Assembly: GCF_001612825.1 (NCBI RefSeq)
Contig: NZ_BDBE01000054.1
Location: forward strand, 1 to 64,000
Direction of reading: 5' to 3'
DNA: 64,000 nt
Source of the DNA: Nocardia caishijiensis NBRC 108228
Lineage (GTDB): Bacteria > Actinomycetota > Actinomycetes > Mycobacteriales > Mycobacteriaceae
The first letter of the stretch is position 1, and each line of letters starts with the position of its first letter. The notes under the pieces are model-generated. The model did not search any database, was not told the origin of the DNA, and saw only the letters and a program-made list of their open reading frames with translations. Positions 25,774 through 34,455 of the stretch are shown in pieces. The translations under genes and the position numbers were made by a program.

Positions 25774-28374
25774 TCAGCTCACTGTCAGTGGGAGGGCGTG
25801 GGGCGTGTGGTCGACGGCGCCGTAGGTGGTGGTTCGTTCGCGGACCGGGCGGTCGATGCCCGCGGCGATCTCGGTGAGTTCGGCGACGGTCTTGGCGGAG
25901 CCGTGCTGGGAACCCGCCATGCGGGAAATGGTTTCCTCCATCAGCGTTCCGCCGAGGTCGTTGGCGCCGCCCGAAAGCATCATCTGGGTGCCGACGGTGC
26001 CGAGTTTCACCCAGCTGGTCTGGATGTTGTGGATGCGGCCGTGCAGCATGACGCGCGCGAGGGCGTGGACGGCGCGGTTGTCGCGGTTGGTCGGGCCGGG
26101 GCGTGCGGCGCCCGCGAGGTAGAGCGGGGCGCTCTGGTGGACGAACGGCAGCGGCACGAACTCGGTGAAACCTCCGGTGCGGTCCTGGATTTCGCGCAGC
26201 ACCCGGAGGTGACCCACCCAGTGTTTCGGGTTGTCGACGTGCCCGTACATCATCGTCGAGCTCGACGGGATGCCGAGCTCGTGCGCGGTGGTGATCACCT
26301 CGATCCACGCGGAGGTGGGCAGTTTGCCCTTGGTGAGCACCCAGCGCACCTCGTCGTCGAGGATCTCGGCGGCCGTGCCGGGGATGGAGCCGAGTCCGGC
26401 CTCCTTCAGCGCCGCGAGCCAGTCGCGGATGCTCTGCCCACCACGGGAGGCACCGTTGACGATCTCCATCGGACTGAACGCGTGCACGTGCATCGACGGG
26501 ACGCGGGCCTTGATGGCGCGGACGAGGTCGGCGTAGCCGGTGACGGGCAATTCCGGGTCGATGCCGCCCTGCATGCAGATCTCGGTGGCACCGTCGACGT
26601 GGGCTTCCCAGGCGCGGTCGGCGACCTCGTCGGTGCTCAGGGTGAAGGCGTCGGCATCGCCCTTGCGCTGGGCGAACGCGCAGAAACGGCAGCCGGTGTA
26701 GCAGATGTTGGTGAAGTTGATATTGCGATTCACCACGTAGGTGACCTCGTCGCCGGACACGTCACGTCGTAGCTGATCGGCAAGGGCCGCAACGGCATCC
26801 AGTGCCACACCGTCGGCGGTGGCGAGGGCGAGGTACTGGTCGTCGGTCAGGCCCGCCGGGTCGTTCTCGGCGGCGCGCAGCGCGTCGAGCACCTCGGAGT
26901 CGAGCCGCTCGGGGGCGGTGACGGCCAGGTCGCGGGCGTGTTCGCGAATGGTCTCCCAGTCGCCGAACGCGCCGACCACCTCCTGGCCGAGGCCGGAGTC
27001 GCTGCGGCTGTCGGTGATGCGTCCCTCGGAGTCGATGGCGGTGTTGAGGTCCACCCGGCCCGCCGAGTCCCACGACTCGTCGGGTTCCTGCCAGGCGAGG
27101 CCGACGGGCATCGCCTCGGACCTGGCCAGCCCGGTGGCCGGATCGGTGAGCGCCGCGACGTGCGCGCCGATGCGCGGATCGATCCACGGATGGCCCGCGC
27201 GCACATACTTCGGATGGGCGGAGGTGCGTTCGGCGAGGGTGAACCCGGCCGCCTCGGTGATCTCGCGGAGCGTGTCGAGATTGGGCCAGGGACGTTCGGG
27301 GTTCACGTGGTCGACCGTCAACGGCGACACGCCACCCCAGTCGTCGATTCCCGCGTCGATCAGGGCGCGGCAATCGCTGTGCGACACCAGGTTCGGCGGC
27401 GCCTGCACCGGAACATCCGGGCCGAGCAGCAGCCTGGTCACCGCGACCGTGGCGAGGAACTCGGCCACATCGGCATCGGGCGCGTCGCGCATAGCGGTGT
27501 CGGACTTGGCCCGGAAGTTCTGCACGATCACTTCCTGGATGTGCCCGAACTCGCGGTGCAGCTTGCGGATCGCCATGATCGAGTCGGCGCGTTCGGCCAG
27601 TGTCTCACCGATACCGACCAGGATGCCGGTGGTGTAGGGCACCGAAAGCCTGCCCGCGTCGGTGATGGCCCGCAGCCGCACGGCCGGGTCCTTGTCGGGG
27701 CTGCCGAAATGGCAGGCACCCTTCTCGGTGAACAGCCGGGTGGCGGTGGTCTCGAGCATCATGCCCATCGACTGGGCGACCGGCTTGAGCCGCGCGATCT
27801 CGTTCCAGCTCATCACGCCGGGGTTCAGGTGCGGCAGCAGGCCGGTCTCCTCGAGCACGAGGATCGACACGGCGCGCAGGTAGTCGAGGGTGGAGTCGTA
27901 CCCGCGTTCGTCGAGCCACTGGGCCGCCTCGGGCCAGCGGTCCTCCGGGCGATCGCCCAGCGTGAACAGTGCTTCCTTGCAGCCGAGCGCCGCGCCCTGA
28001 CGGGCGATCTCCAGCACCTCGTCGGGTTCGAGGAACATCCCCTTGCCCTCGGCCCGCAGCTTGCCCGGCACAGTGACGAAAGTGCAGTAGTGACACTTGT
28101 CGCGGCACAACCGGGTGAGCGGGATGAACACATTGCGCGAGTAGGTGATGGTGCGTGGCCTGCCCGCCGATTCGAGACCGGCGTCGCGGACCCGGGCGGC
28201 GCTGGCACACAGGTCGGCCAGGTCGTCGCCGGTGGCGTGCAGCAGGACGGTCGCCTCGTCGACGTTCAACGTGACGCCGTCGCGGGCCCGTCGCAATGCC
28301 CGGCGCATGGCCGAGGCACTCGGCGGGTTCGGCGGAACGCTCGGCAGTGGAAGGTCGCTCACCCCGTCGATCAT
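25774..28374 (-). CDS. fbiC: 7,8-didemethyl-8-hydroxy-5-deazariboflavin synthase (FO synthase)
   Basis: Bifunctional radical-SAM enzyme that builds the deazaflavin FO of coenzyme F420 from tyrosine and 5-amino-6-ribitylaminouracil. The 866-aa protein is the fused actinobacterial form: an N-terminal CofG-like half with Cys90, Cys94 and Cys97 (LCRDKCHYC) and a C-terminal CofH-like half with a second cluster motif near residue 550 (ICYTGCRFC). Both clusters are intact. It matches Rv1173 in size and neighbourhood (fdxC on one side, mshB further on). GTG and TTG starts near the N-terminus are possible; the chosen one gives the usual length. Confidence 0.95.
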   Translation of the reverse strand: MIDGVSDLPLPSVPPNPPSASAMRRALRRARDGVTLNVDEATVLLHATGDDLADLCASAARVRDAGLESAGRPRTITYSRNVFIPLTRLCRDKCHYCTFVTVPGKLRAEGKGMFLEPDEVLEIARQGAALGCKEALFTLGDRPEDRWPEAAQWLDERGYDSTLDYLRAVSILVLEETGLLPHLNPGVMSWNEIARLKPVAQSMGMMLETTATRLFTEKGACHFGSPDKDPAVRLRAITDAGRLSVPYTTGILVGIGETLAERADSIMAIRKLHREFGHIQEVIVQNFRAKSDTAMRDAPDADVAEFLATVAVTRLLLGPDVPVQAPPNLVSHSDCRALIDAGIDDWGGVSPLTVDHVNPERPWPNLDTLREITEAAGFTLAERTSAHPKYVRAGHPWIDPRIGAHVAALTDPATGLARSEAMPVGLAWQEPDESWDSAGRVDLNTAIDSEGRITDSRSDSGLGQEVVGAFGDWETIREHARDLAVTAPERLDSEVLDALRAAENDPAGLTDDQYLALATADGVALDAVAALADQLRRDVSGDEVTYVVNRNINFTNICYTGCRFCAFAQRKGDADAFTLSTDEVADRAWEAHVDGATEICMQGGIDPELPVTGYADLVRAIKARVPSMHVHAFSPMEIVNGASRGGQSIRDWLAALKEAGLGSIPGTAAEILDDEVRWVLTKGKLPTSAWIEVITTAHELGIPSSSTMMYGHVDNPKHWVGHLRVLREIQDRTGGFTEFVPLPFVHQSAPLYLAGAARPGPTNRDNRAVHALARVMLHGRIHNIQTSWVKLGTVGTQMMLSGGANDLGGTLMEETISRMAGSQHGSAKTVAELTEIAAGIDRPVRERTTTYGAVDHTPHALPLTVS

Positions 28375-28524
28375 GCGCTACTTTTCTCCCGAACGTGTGG
28401 TCGGCTGGTCACGCCGCCCGTTGCGGGCGCGCGAGGGTCGTGCTTCTTGGCCACAACCTCGGCGGCGCGGGCACATATTCCCGAGCCGGGCGAACTCGTC
28501 GGACCCACGTGTCACGATGGCTGC

Positions 28525-29022
28525 ATGTCGTTGCCGCGTTCAACCATCCTCGCCGAACCGGCCTGGCGGCCGAGCCCGAGGGCGAAACTGCTCTGGGCAC
28601 TGGAGAACGCTGTCGGCGTCGTCGTGCTCGCGGTGGTGCTCGGCGTGTGGATGTTCGTCGACGACCGACGCGGCTGGCAGGCGGTCGCCGGGCTGGCGCT
28701 GCTCGCGCTCGCCGTGCTGGGGTCGGTCGTCGTCCCGCTGTGGCGGTACGCGGTGCACCGGTGGGAGGTCACCGACGAGGCCGTGTACACGCGGGTGGGC
28801 TGGCTGGATCAGGAATCGCGGGTGGCGCCGATCTCGCGGGTGCAGACGGTGGACACCGAGCGCGGCCCGCTCGAGCGGATGCTCGGATTGGCCACGGTCA
28901 CGGTGACCACGGCGTCCTCGGCCGGGGCGGTGAAGATCAGCGCGTTGGATCTCCCGGTCGCCGAACAGACAGTGCTGCGGCTGACCGCCATCGCCGCCCA
29001 GCATCGCGGCGACGCCACATGA
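28525..29022 (+). CDS. PH-domain membrane protein (YdbS-like)
   Basis: A 165-aa protein with two N-terminal membrane helices (residues 20-43 and 50-70) and a C-terminal bacterial PH domain of the bPH2 type (WEVTDEAVYTRVGWLDQESRVAP, ISRVQTVDTERGPLERMLGL). It pairs with the larger downstream gene exactly as ydbS and ydbT do in Bacillus, where the two are linked to resistance against membrane-active bacteriocins. CACGAT lies 6 nt before ATG 28525, a weak leaderless -10. It overlaps the next gene by ATGA. Confidence 0.85.
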   Translation: MSLPRSTILAEPAWRPSPRAKLLWALENAVGVVVLAVVLGVWMFVDDRRGWQAVAGLALLALAVLGSVVVPLWRYAVHRWEVTDEAVYTRVGWLDQESRVAPISRVQTVDTERGPLERMLGLATVTVTTASSAGAVKISALDLPVAEQTVLRLTAIAAQHRGDAT

Positions 29023-30884
29023 GCGAGACAGCCTGGCAGCGGCTCGACCCGCGCATGCTGCTGGTGTACCCGGTCACCGAGATCGTGAAATACATTCCGG
29101 TGCTGATCGGTTCGGTGATCGTCGGCACCACCAGCGGCAATCCGCTGTGGAGCTCGATCCCGGTGCTGCTCGTCGCCGCATTCGGTGTCCTGCGGTGGTT
29201 CACCACGACCTACCGCATCGATGCCGATCATGTGCAGTTGCGCACCGGCATCGTCGGCCGACGGACGCTGTCGGTGCCGCGGCCGCGCATCCGGTCGGTG
29301 GATGTGGAAGCCGATCTGCTGCACCGGGTCCTCGGCCTCGCCGTGCTCACCATCGGTACCGGGACCGACGCCGCCAAGGACGAGGAGTTCAAACTCGACG
29401 CGCTCGACACGAGCCGCATCCCCGCCTTGCGGACCGAATTGCTCTCCCACACCACGCGATTCGACGAGCAGCCCACCGGCGACCTGGCACCGACACCGGA
29501 ATCCGGTGTCGAGATCGGGCATTGGCGAGCCGCGTGGGTGCGGTACGCGCCGCTGTCGCTGACCGGGCTGGCCATCGTCGCCCCGATCGCTGGCTTGGCG
29601 GCGCAGTACGGTGTGCTCGAGTGGATCGTGAAATCCGATCCGGTCCAAGGGATCGGGCACGACAGCGTCGCCGCGATCGCGGTGGTGATCGCGGCGATGA
29701 TCGTGCTCACCCTGCTGCTGGTGAGCTTCGCCGCCTGCGGGCAGTACCTGGCCACCTGGTACGGACTGCGCGTGCTCGACAACGGCTCGACCCTGCACCT
29801 GCGCCACGGGCTCTTCACCACCCGCCAGATCACCCTCGACCTGGCCCGCTTCCGTGGTGCCACACTCAACGATCCCCTGCTGTTGCGCGCCGCCGGTGCC
29901 GCACAGCTGGAAATGATCATGACCGGCGAGAATTCGCGTCAGAAGGTACTCCCCCAGGCCCCACGAGCGGCCGTCGAACGCACCTTCGACGAACTCCTGC
30001 GCACCCATCGGCGACCGAAGGACATCGACAGCAGCGCATTCGAAAAGACTTGGGCGCCAGCATCAGCCGCGGAGACCGGCATCGCACAGCACGAGCAGAC
30101 CGGCATCGCCGCACCCGAACAGACCGGCATCGCCGCACCCGAACAGACCGGCACCACGCAACACGAGCACACCGGCAACGTCCCACCCGAACAGACCGGC
30201 ACCACGCAACACGAGCACACCGGCAACGTCCCACCCGAGCAGACCGACATCGCCCCGCCCGAGCAAGGAGGCCTCGTCCGACCCGGACAGGGAGGCACGG
30301 CGGCGGCGGTGGATGCGCCGGATGCCGAGCACAGGACGAGCGGTGGCGAGGAGCTCACCACGACGCGCTCGCCGCTGAAATTGTCTGCGGTGCAGTCTAT
30401 TTCGGGTACCACACTCGGAACGATCGGCCTGATTCCGCACGGTCGCGCGGCACGCCGACGGCGGTATGTGCGGGCGGCGTGGCCGGTGGGCATCCTTCTC
30501 GTCGCCATGATCGTGTCGGCCGCACTCGAAAGCCCTCTCCCCGCGTGGATCTGGGTGGTTCCCGTGCTGTTCGCCGCACTGATGGCCGCCCTCGCCGAGG
30601 ACCGCTACCGCAGCCTCGGCCACCGTGTCCTCCCCGCCGACAACGGCCCCACCTGGCTCATCACCCGCCGCGGCAGCCTCGACCGCAATCGCGACTGTCT
30701 CGAAGCTCCCGGCATCATCGGCTGGACCATCCGCCAGACCTTCTGGCAACGCCGCTCCGGCCTGGCAACGGTGGTCGCCGCCACGGCCGCGGGCAAGAAG
30801 GCCTACCTGGTGGTCGACATCCCCCACGACGACGCGGTCGCCCTGATCGACGCCGTCACCCCTGGCCTCCTGGGCAGCCGCTGA
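29019..30884 (+). CDS. PH-domain membrane protein with octapeptide repeats (YdbT-like)
   Basis: A 621-aa partner of the preceding gene. It contains three bPH2-type units separated by membrane hairpins: residues 60-130 (YRIDADHVQLRTGIVGRRTL), 250-335 (YGLRVLDNGSTLHLRHGLF) and 520-610 (DRYRSLGHRVL to VAATAAGKKAYLVVDIP). Between the second and third units lies a low-complexity linker, residues about 350-460, including eight octapeptide repeats that ordinary YdbT proteins lack as far as I recall. The start overlaps the upstream stop by ATGA. The 3' end of this gene is repeated twice downstream. Confidence 0.85.
   Translation: MSETAWQRLDPRMLLVYPVTEIVKYIPVLIGSVIVGTTSGNPLWSSIPVLLVAAFGVLRWFTTTYRIDADHVQLRTGIVGRRTLSVPRPRIRSVDVEADLLHRVLGLAVLTIGTGTDAAKDEEFKLDALDTSRIPALRTELLSHTTRFDEQPTGDLAPTPESGVEIGHWRAAWVRYAPLSLTGLAIVAPIAGLAAQYGVLEWIVKSDPVQGIGHDSVAAIAVVIAAMIVLTLLLVSFAACGQYLATWYGLRVLDNGSTLHLRHGLFTTRQITLDLARFRGATLNDPLLLRAAGAAQLEMIMTGENSRQKVLPQAPRAAVERTFDELLRTHRRPKDIDSSAFEKTWAPASAAETGIAQHEQTGIAAPEQTGIAAPEQTGTTQHEHTGNVPPEQTGTTQHEHTGNVPPEQTDIAPPEQGGLVRPGQGGTAAAVDAPDAEHRTSGGEELTTTRSPLKLSAVQSISGTTLGTIGLIPHGRAARRRRYVRAAWPVGILLVAMIVSAALESPLPAWIWVVPVLFAALMAALAEDRYRSLGHRVLPADNGPTWLITRRGSLDRNRDCLEAPGIIGWTIRQTFWQRRSGLATVVAATAAGKKAYLVVDIPHDDAVALIDAVTPGLLGSR
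30075..30266 (+). repeat. Eight 24-bp repeats encoding octapeptides
   Basis: Eight in-frame 24-bp units encode TGIAQHEQ, TGIAAPEQ (twice), TGTTQHEH, TGNVPPEQ, TGTTQHEH, TGNVPPEQ and TDIAPPEQ. A 48-bp pair (TGTTQHEH-TGNVPPEQ) is itself duplicated, which points to recent slippage or unequal recombination. Confidence 0.9.
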
Positions 30885-31240
30885 CCTTTGCGACGCCGCG
30901 CGGTACGTCGCGGAGACAGCCTGATGGCGACAGTGGTCGCGGCCACCGCCGCAGGCGAGAAGGCCTACCCGGTGGTCGACATTCCCACGACGACGCGGTC
31001 GCCCTGATCGACGCCATCACCCCTGGCCTCCTGGGCAGCCGCTGACCTTTGCGACGCCGCGCGGTACGTCGCGGAGACAGCCTGATGGCGACAGTGGTCG
31101 CCGCCACGGCCACGGCCGCAGGCGCCAGGCGCAGGCGCCCGGCGAGAAGGCCTACTCGGTGGTCGACATCCCCAATGGCGACACACTCGCCCTGATCGAG
31201 GCCGTCACCCCGGCCTCCAGGTCAGCCGCTCAACCACTTG
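30881..31240 (+). pseudogene. Two decaying tandem copies of the ydbT-like 3' end
   Basis: The last 120 bases or so of the preceding gene recur at about 30930-31041 and again at about 31091-31236. Between them is a linker containing CTGACCTTTGCGACGCCGCG, which occurs identically at 30881 and 31042, so the period is 161 bp. The first copy has lost one base in the segment after GTGGTCGACAT and is out of frame; the second carries a GGCGCCAGGCGCAGGCG insertion. Neither has a start. They are remnants of tandem duplication and explain most of the gene-free stretch 30885-31563. Confidence 0.85.
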
Positions 31241-31438
31241 TGACGTCATGCAGCCCGCTCGGAGAACTCCTGAGCCGTAGGCTCACCTGACTTCACTGCC
31301 CGACGGCAGCCGGAGTCGCGAGCCTTCCCCGGCACGGACGCAAGCACACCCGCCCTGCCCAGGTACCGCGCTTGAAAGCACAGCGCCAGGGGTGCAGCGG
31401 CTCAGGCCGCGAGGCGCTACCCAACTCTGATGGCGCCA

Positions 31439-31472
31439 CACCGGCCGGGAGTCGAGAGACTCCCGGCCGGTG
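31439..31472. terminator. 15-bp perfect hairpin with GAGA loop
   Basis: CACCGGCCGGGAGTC, GAGA, GACTCCCGGCCGGTG. Perfect stem with a GNRA-type tetraloop on the plus strand, between the ydbT remnants and the end of the convergent MFS gene. There is only a weak T run (GTGTTGT). It probably acts as a bidirectional terminator. Confidence 0.6.
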
Positions 31473-31563
31473 GTGTTGTCAGGCGCCCCGAGGTGGCGAC
31501 CGCGGCCGACGGCGCGGCCGGACCGGGCTGGCCCCGCCGCGGGCGAAACATCGGTCCGCGATG

Positions 31564-33087
31564 TCAGACGCCCACCGCCTCCTCAGCCGAATCCGCTTCC
31601 CCAGCCGAATCCGTCTCGGCAGCGGATCTTTTCACATCACGCATCAATACCACTGCCAACACCGCCGCAGCGAGCGAGGCGAGCGCGCCCACGCCGAAGG
31701 TGACCTGCATGGCGGTGCAGAAGGCCTCGCGGGCCAGGCCGATCACCCCGGTGTCGCCGGTACCGAGCGCACCCGCGATGGATTCCCGTGCCGCCGTCGG
31801 CGCGGAGTCGGGCATGGCGCCCGCGAAGGTGCCCGCCAGGATCGCGCCGAGCACTGCTACGCCGAGTGCGGCGCCCGCCTGCTGAATGGTGTCGTTGAGC
31901 GCCGAGCCCACCCCCGCGTGGTCCTCGGGGACCGCGCTCATCAGCGCCCCGATCGCGGCGGGCATGGCCAGACCGCCACCGGCACCGAGCAGCGCCATCG
32001 CCACGGCGGGCAGGGTGAAGCTCGCACCGGCGTCGAGGGTGGCGAGGACCGCGAATCCGGCGGCGACCACGACGAGTCCGGCGATGGTGACGATCCGCGC
32101 CCCCAGTTTCCCGACCAGCACCGCGCCGATTCCGTTGGCCACCAGCAAGGTCACCGCCATCGGGGTGAAGGCGAGCGCGGTGCGCATCGGGGTGTAGTCG
32201 AGCACGAACTGCAGGTACTGGGTGAGCACCAGGACGAGTCCACCGTTGGCGAAGGTCACCAGTACCAGCGAGAAGCTCGACCCGGTGAAGGTGCGGTCGC
32301 GGAACAACTGCAGCGGAACCATCGGCGAATCGGTGCGCAGCTCGCGCACGACGAAGGCGCCGAGGGCCACGACCGTCACGGCGAAACCGGCGAGCACACC
32401 GGAATCGGTCCAGCCCGCGTGCGGCACCGAGATGATGGTCCAGACCAGCGCCGTCATACCGACGATGGAGGTGAGCATGCCCGGGAAGTCGGGCGTGCGC
32501 CACGGACCCTTCGACTCGGGCATGAGCACGAGCGCGGCGGCGAGCGCGACGACGACGATCGGCACGTTCATCACGAAAACCGAACCCCACCAGAAGTGTT
32601 CGAGCAGCACACCGCCGACCACCGGCCCACCGACCAGGCCGACGGTCGCCACCGCGCTCCACGCGCCGATCGCCTTGGGTCGTTCGTCGTCGTCGAAGAC
32701 GGTGATCAGGATCGACAGCGTGCTCGGCATGATCAGTACCCCACCGATGCCCATCAGCGCACGCCCGGCGATCAGCATTTCCGGGCTGCCCGCATAAGCA
32801 CCGAGCAGGGAGGCCGCGCCGAAGATCACCAGGCCGATCACCATCACCAGCTTGCGGCCGAATCGATCGGAGAGGCTGCCGGAGGTGAGCAGCAGTCCGG
32901 CGAAGACCAGCAGGTAGGCGTCGATGATCCATTGGATCTGCTGGGCGCTGGCGCCGAGGTCGGTGGCGATCTGCGGAATCGCGACCGTGAGCACCATGTT
33001 GTCCACGACCAGCACCAGACTGCTCAGGCACAAGACGATCAGGATCAGCCAGCGGCGCGGATCGCGCACTTTCGTGAGCGTTGACAT
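31564..33087 (-). CDS. MFS drug transporter, DHA2 family
   Basis: A 507-aa proton-driven efflux pump of the EmrB/QacA type. The 14-helix family start is clear (WLILIVLCLSSLVLVVDNMVL), with motif A GSLSDRFGRKLVM after helix 2 and motif C-like GWSAVATVGLVGGPVVGGVLLEH, here beginning IGAW, in helix 5. The C-terminus is a short acidic tail. ATG 33087 removes 17 upstream residues that would run into operator sequence. It is divergent from a TetR regulator, and the 159-nt gap holds matching operators, so the pump is likely induced by its substrate. Confidence 0.9.
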   Translation of the reverse strand: MSTLTKVRDPRRWLILIVLCLSSLVLVVDNMVLTVAIPQIATDLGASAQQIQWIIDAYLLVFAGLLLTSGSLSDRFGRKLVMVIGLVIFGAASLLGAYAGSPEMLIAGRALMGIGGVLIMPSTLSILITVFDDDERPKAIGAWSAVATVGLVGGPVVGGVLLEHFWWGSVFVMNVPIVVVALAAALVLMPESKGPWRTPDFPGMLTSIVGMTALVWTIISVPHAGWTDSGVLAGFAVTVVALGAFVVRELRTDSPMVPLQLFRDRTFTGSSFSLVLVTFANGGLVLVLTQYLQFVLDYTPMRTALAFTPMAVTLLVANGIGAVLVGKLGARIVTIAGLVVVAAGFAVLATLDAGASFTLPAVAMALLGAGGGLAMPAAIGALMSAVPEDHAGVGSALNDTIQQAGAALGVAVLGAILAGTFAGAMPDSAPTAARESIAGALGTGDTGVIGLAREAFCTAMQVTFGVGALASLAAAVLAVVLMRDVKRSAAETDSAGEADSAEEAVGV

Positions 33088-33110
33088 CGTGCTCCCCTTC
33101 CCGAAGCTTT

Positions 33111-33166
33111 CCGCACAGTGTGCGGTTGATGCGCACACTGTACGGTCTATGGAACAGCGTGCGCAA
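33111..33166. promoter_or_regulatory. TetR operators between the MFS pump and its regulator
   Basis: CCGCACAGTGTGCGG (33111-33125) is a perfect palindrome with 7-bp arms. GCGCACACTGTACGG (33131-33145) is the same motif on the other strand with two changes. A third partial copy, ACAGCGTGCGCAAT, starts at 33154. The shared core is CACAGTGTGCG. The cluster lies between two divergent starts, where a TetR dimer would shut both genes. Confidence 0.7.
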
Positions 33167-33246
33167 TAGGGACGATGTACGGCAGCCGAACACTGTTCAG
33201 GAAGCGGCTATGCTTGACGAGACCCGCCACAGATGAGGAGGCAGCG

Positions 33247-33981
33247 ATGGCAGCGAGCCCGACCGGGATTCCGTCGGTGTGGACCAAGCCGCCCCGTGAG
33301 CGACGCGACCAACCAGCGCTCAGCCGCGACCAGATCGTGGCCGAGGCGATCCGCCTACTCGACGAGGAGGGCTTCGACGCGCTGAGCATGCGCAAACTCG
33401 GCGCCAGGCTCGGCGCGGGCGCGACCTCGCTCTACACCCACGTCGCCAACAAGGACGAGCTCCTCGAGCTCGTCGTCGACCAGGTGATCGGCGAGGTCCC
33501 CGTCCCCACTCCCGACGGCGACCGCTGGCGCGAGGTCATGCACGAACAGGCCGCGGGCGTGCGCACGACGCTGCTCGCGCACCCCTGGATCACCGTCGTC
33601 CTCAGCACCGCGGCGCTGATGTACCTCGGTCCCAACATGATGCGACTCACCGACTCGATGATCGCGATCCTCGATGCCGCGGGCCTGCCCGACGACGTGG
33701 TCGACATCGCGGGCAACGCGGTCTTCCAGTTCGTCGTCGGTTCCTGCGGCGGCGAGGCCGCCATGCTGATGACCATCGCGCAGAGCGGCCTGTCGAGCGA
33801 GCAGTGGGCCACCCAGGTACTCGCCGCCAGCGAGGCCGCCGCCCGCCCGTTCCCCCGCCTGCACCAGCGCTACACCGACCAGCTCGCGCGGCTGCGCGAC
33901 AACCCCGACCCGGCCGTGTTCGACAAGTTCACCCGCGAACTCGACCTCATCCTCGACGGGATCCAGACCCGCCGCAGATGA
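33247..33981 (+). CDS. TetR family transcriptional repressor
   Basis: A 244-aa repressor. The HTH (residues 25-70) includes LSRDQIVAEAIRLLDEEGFDALSMRKLGARLGAG, split here by the usual turn, followed by SLYTHVANKDELLELVVD. The ligand domain (residues 85-240) resembles TetR_C_1 members near tetracycline-type pumps. AGGAGG lies 5 nt before ATG 33247. It should repress the divergent MFS gene and itself through the operators at 33111-33166. Confidence 0.9.
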   Translation: MAASPTGIPSVWTKPPRERRDQPALSRDQIVAEAIRLLDEEGFDALSMRKLGARLGAGATSLYTHVANKDELLELVVDQVIGEVPVPTPDGDRWREVMHEQAAGVRTTLLAHPWITVVLSTAALMYLGPNMMRLTDSMIAILDAAGLPDDVVDIAGNAVFQFVVGSCGGEAAMLMTIAQSGLSSEQWATQVLAASEAAARPFPRLHQRYTDQLARLRDNPDPAVFDKFTRELDLILDGIQTRRR

Positions 33982-34428
33982 TCAGCCCGGCTGCCGGGCG
34001 CGGGGCGAATTCGCCCGGAAATACAGATAACCCATGGGCGCGAGCACCCCGCAGGCCAGCAGCAACAGGGTGCGCCCGTCGTCGCCGAGCATCACGTCAC
34101 CGCCCGGGCCGCGCGAGGCGCACAGCAGAAAACCGAAGAGCCACAACACGATCGGCGCGAAGATGAAACCGAGCCGGTCGGTGACGGTCGCCATCCCGTA
34201 CACCAGCCCGACATTCACCACCCCGGCGACCGGCGCCGCGATCGGCAGCGGGACCGAACCGATGTACAGCGGCAGGAACAGCACCTCGAGTGCGAGCGTG
34301 ATGAGCGCGTCGACCAGCAGCAGCACGACGATGAGCCCGGCCACGAGCGGATCGGGCGGCGCGGGCAGACGAACGCCGCGACGCACAGCGGTCGGCGGGG
34401 CTGCGGACTGGTCGGAGTCGGTCACCAT
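33982..34428 (-). CDS. Conserved four-helix membrane protein (Rv1171-like)
   Basis: A 148-aa integral membrane protein of unknown function with four predicted helices (residues 28-48, 55-82, 88-106 and 122-138) and a short charged N-terminus. The position immediately before mshB is conserved with M. tuberculosis Rv1171 and Rv1170. ATG 34428 lies 7 nt after TAGACT. Its last codon abuts the tetR stop codon without a gap. Confidence 0.75.
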   Translation of the reverse strand: MVTDSDQSAAPPTAVRRGVRLPAPPDPLVAGLIVVLLLVDALITLALEVLFLPLYIGSVPLPIAAPVAGVVNVGLVYGMATVTDRLGFIFAPIVLWLFGFLLCASRGPGGDVMLGDDGRTLLLLACGVLAPMGYLYFRANSPRARQPG

Positions 34429-34435
34429 AGGGGCG

Positions 34436-34441
34436 AGTCTA
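34436..34441 (-). promoter_or_regulatory. -10 element of the Rv1171-like gene (leaderless)
   Basis: TAGACT on the minus strand is followed by 7 nt and ATG 34428. Confidence 0.5.
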
Positions 34442-34455
34442 TTCGGGCGGTCAGC

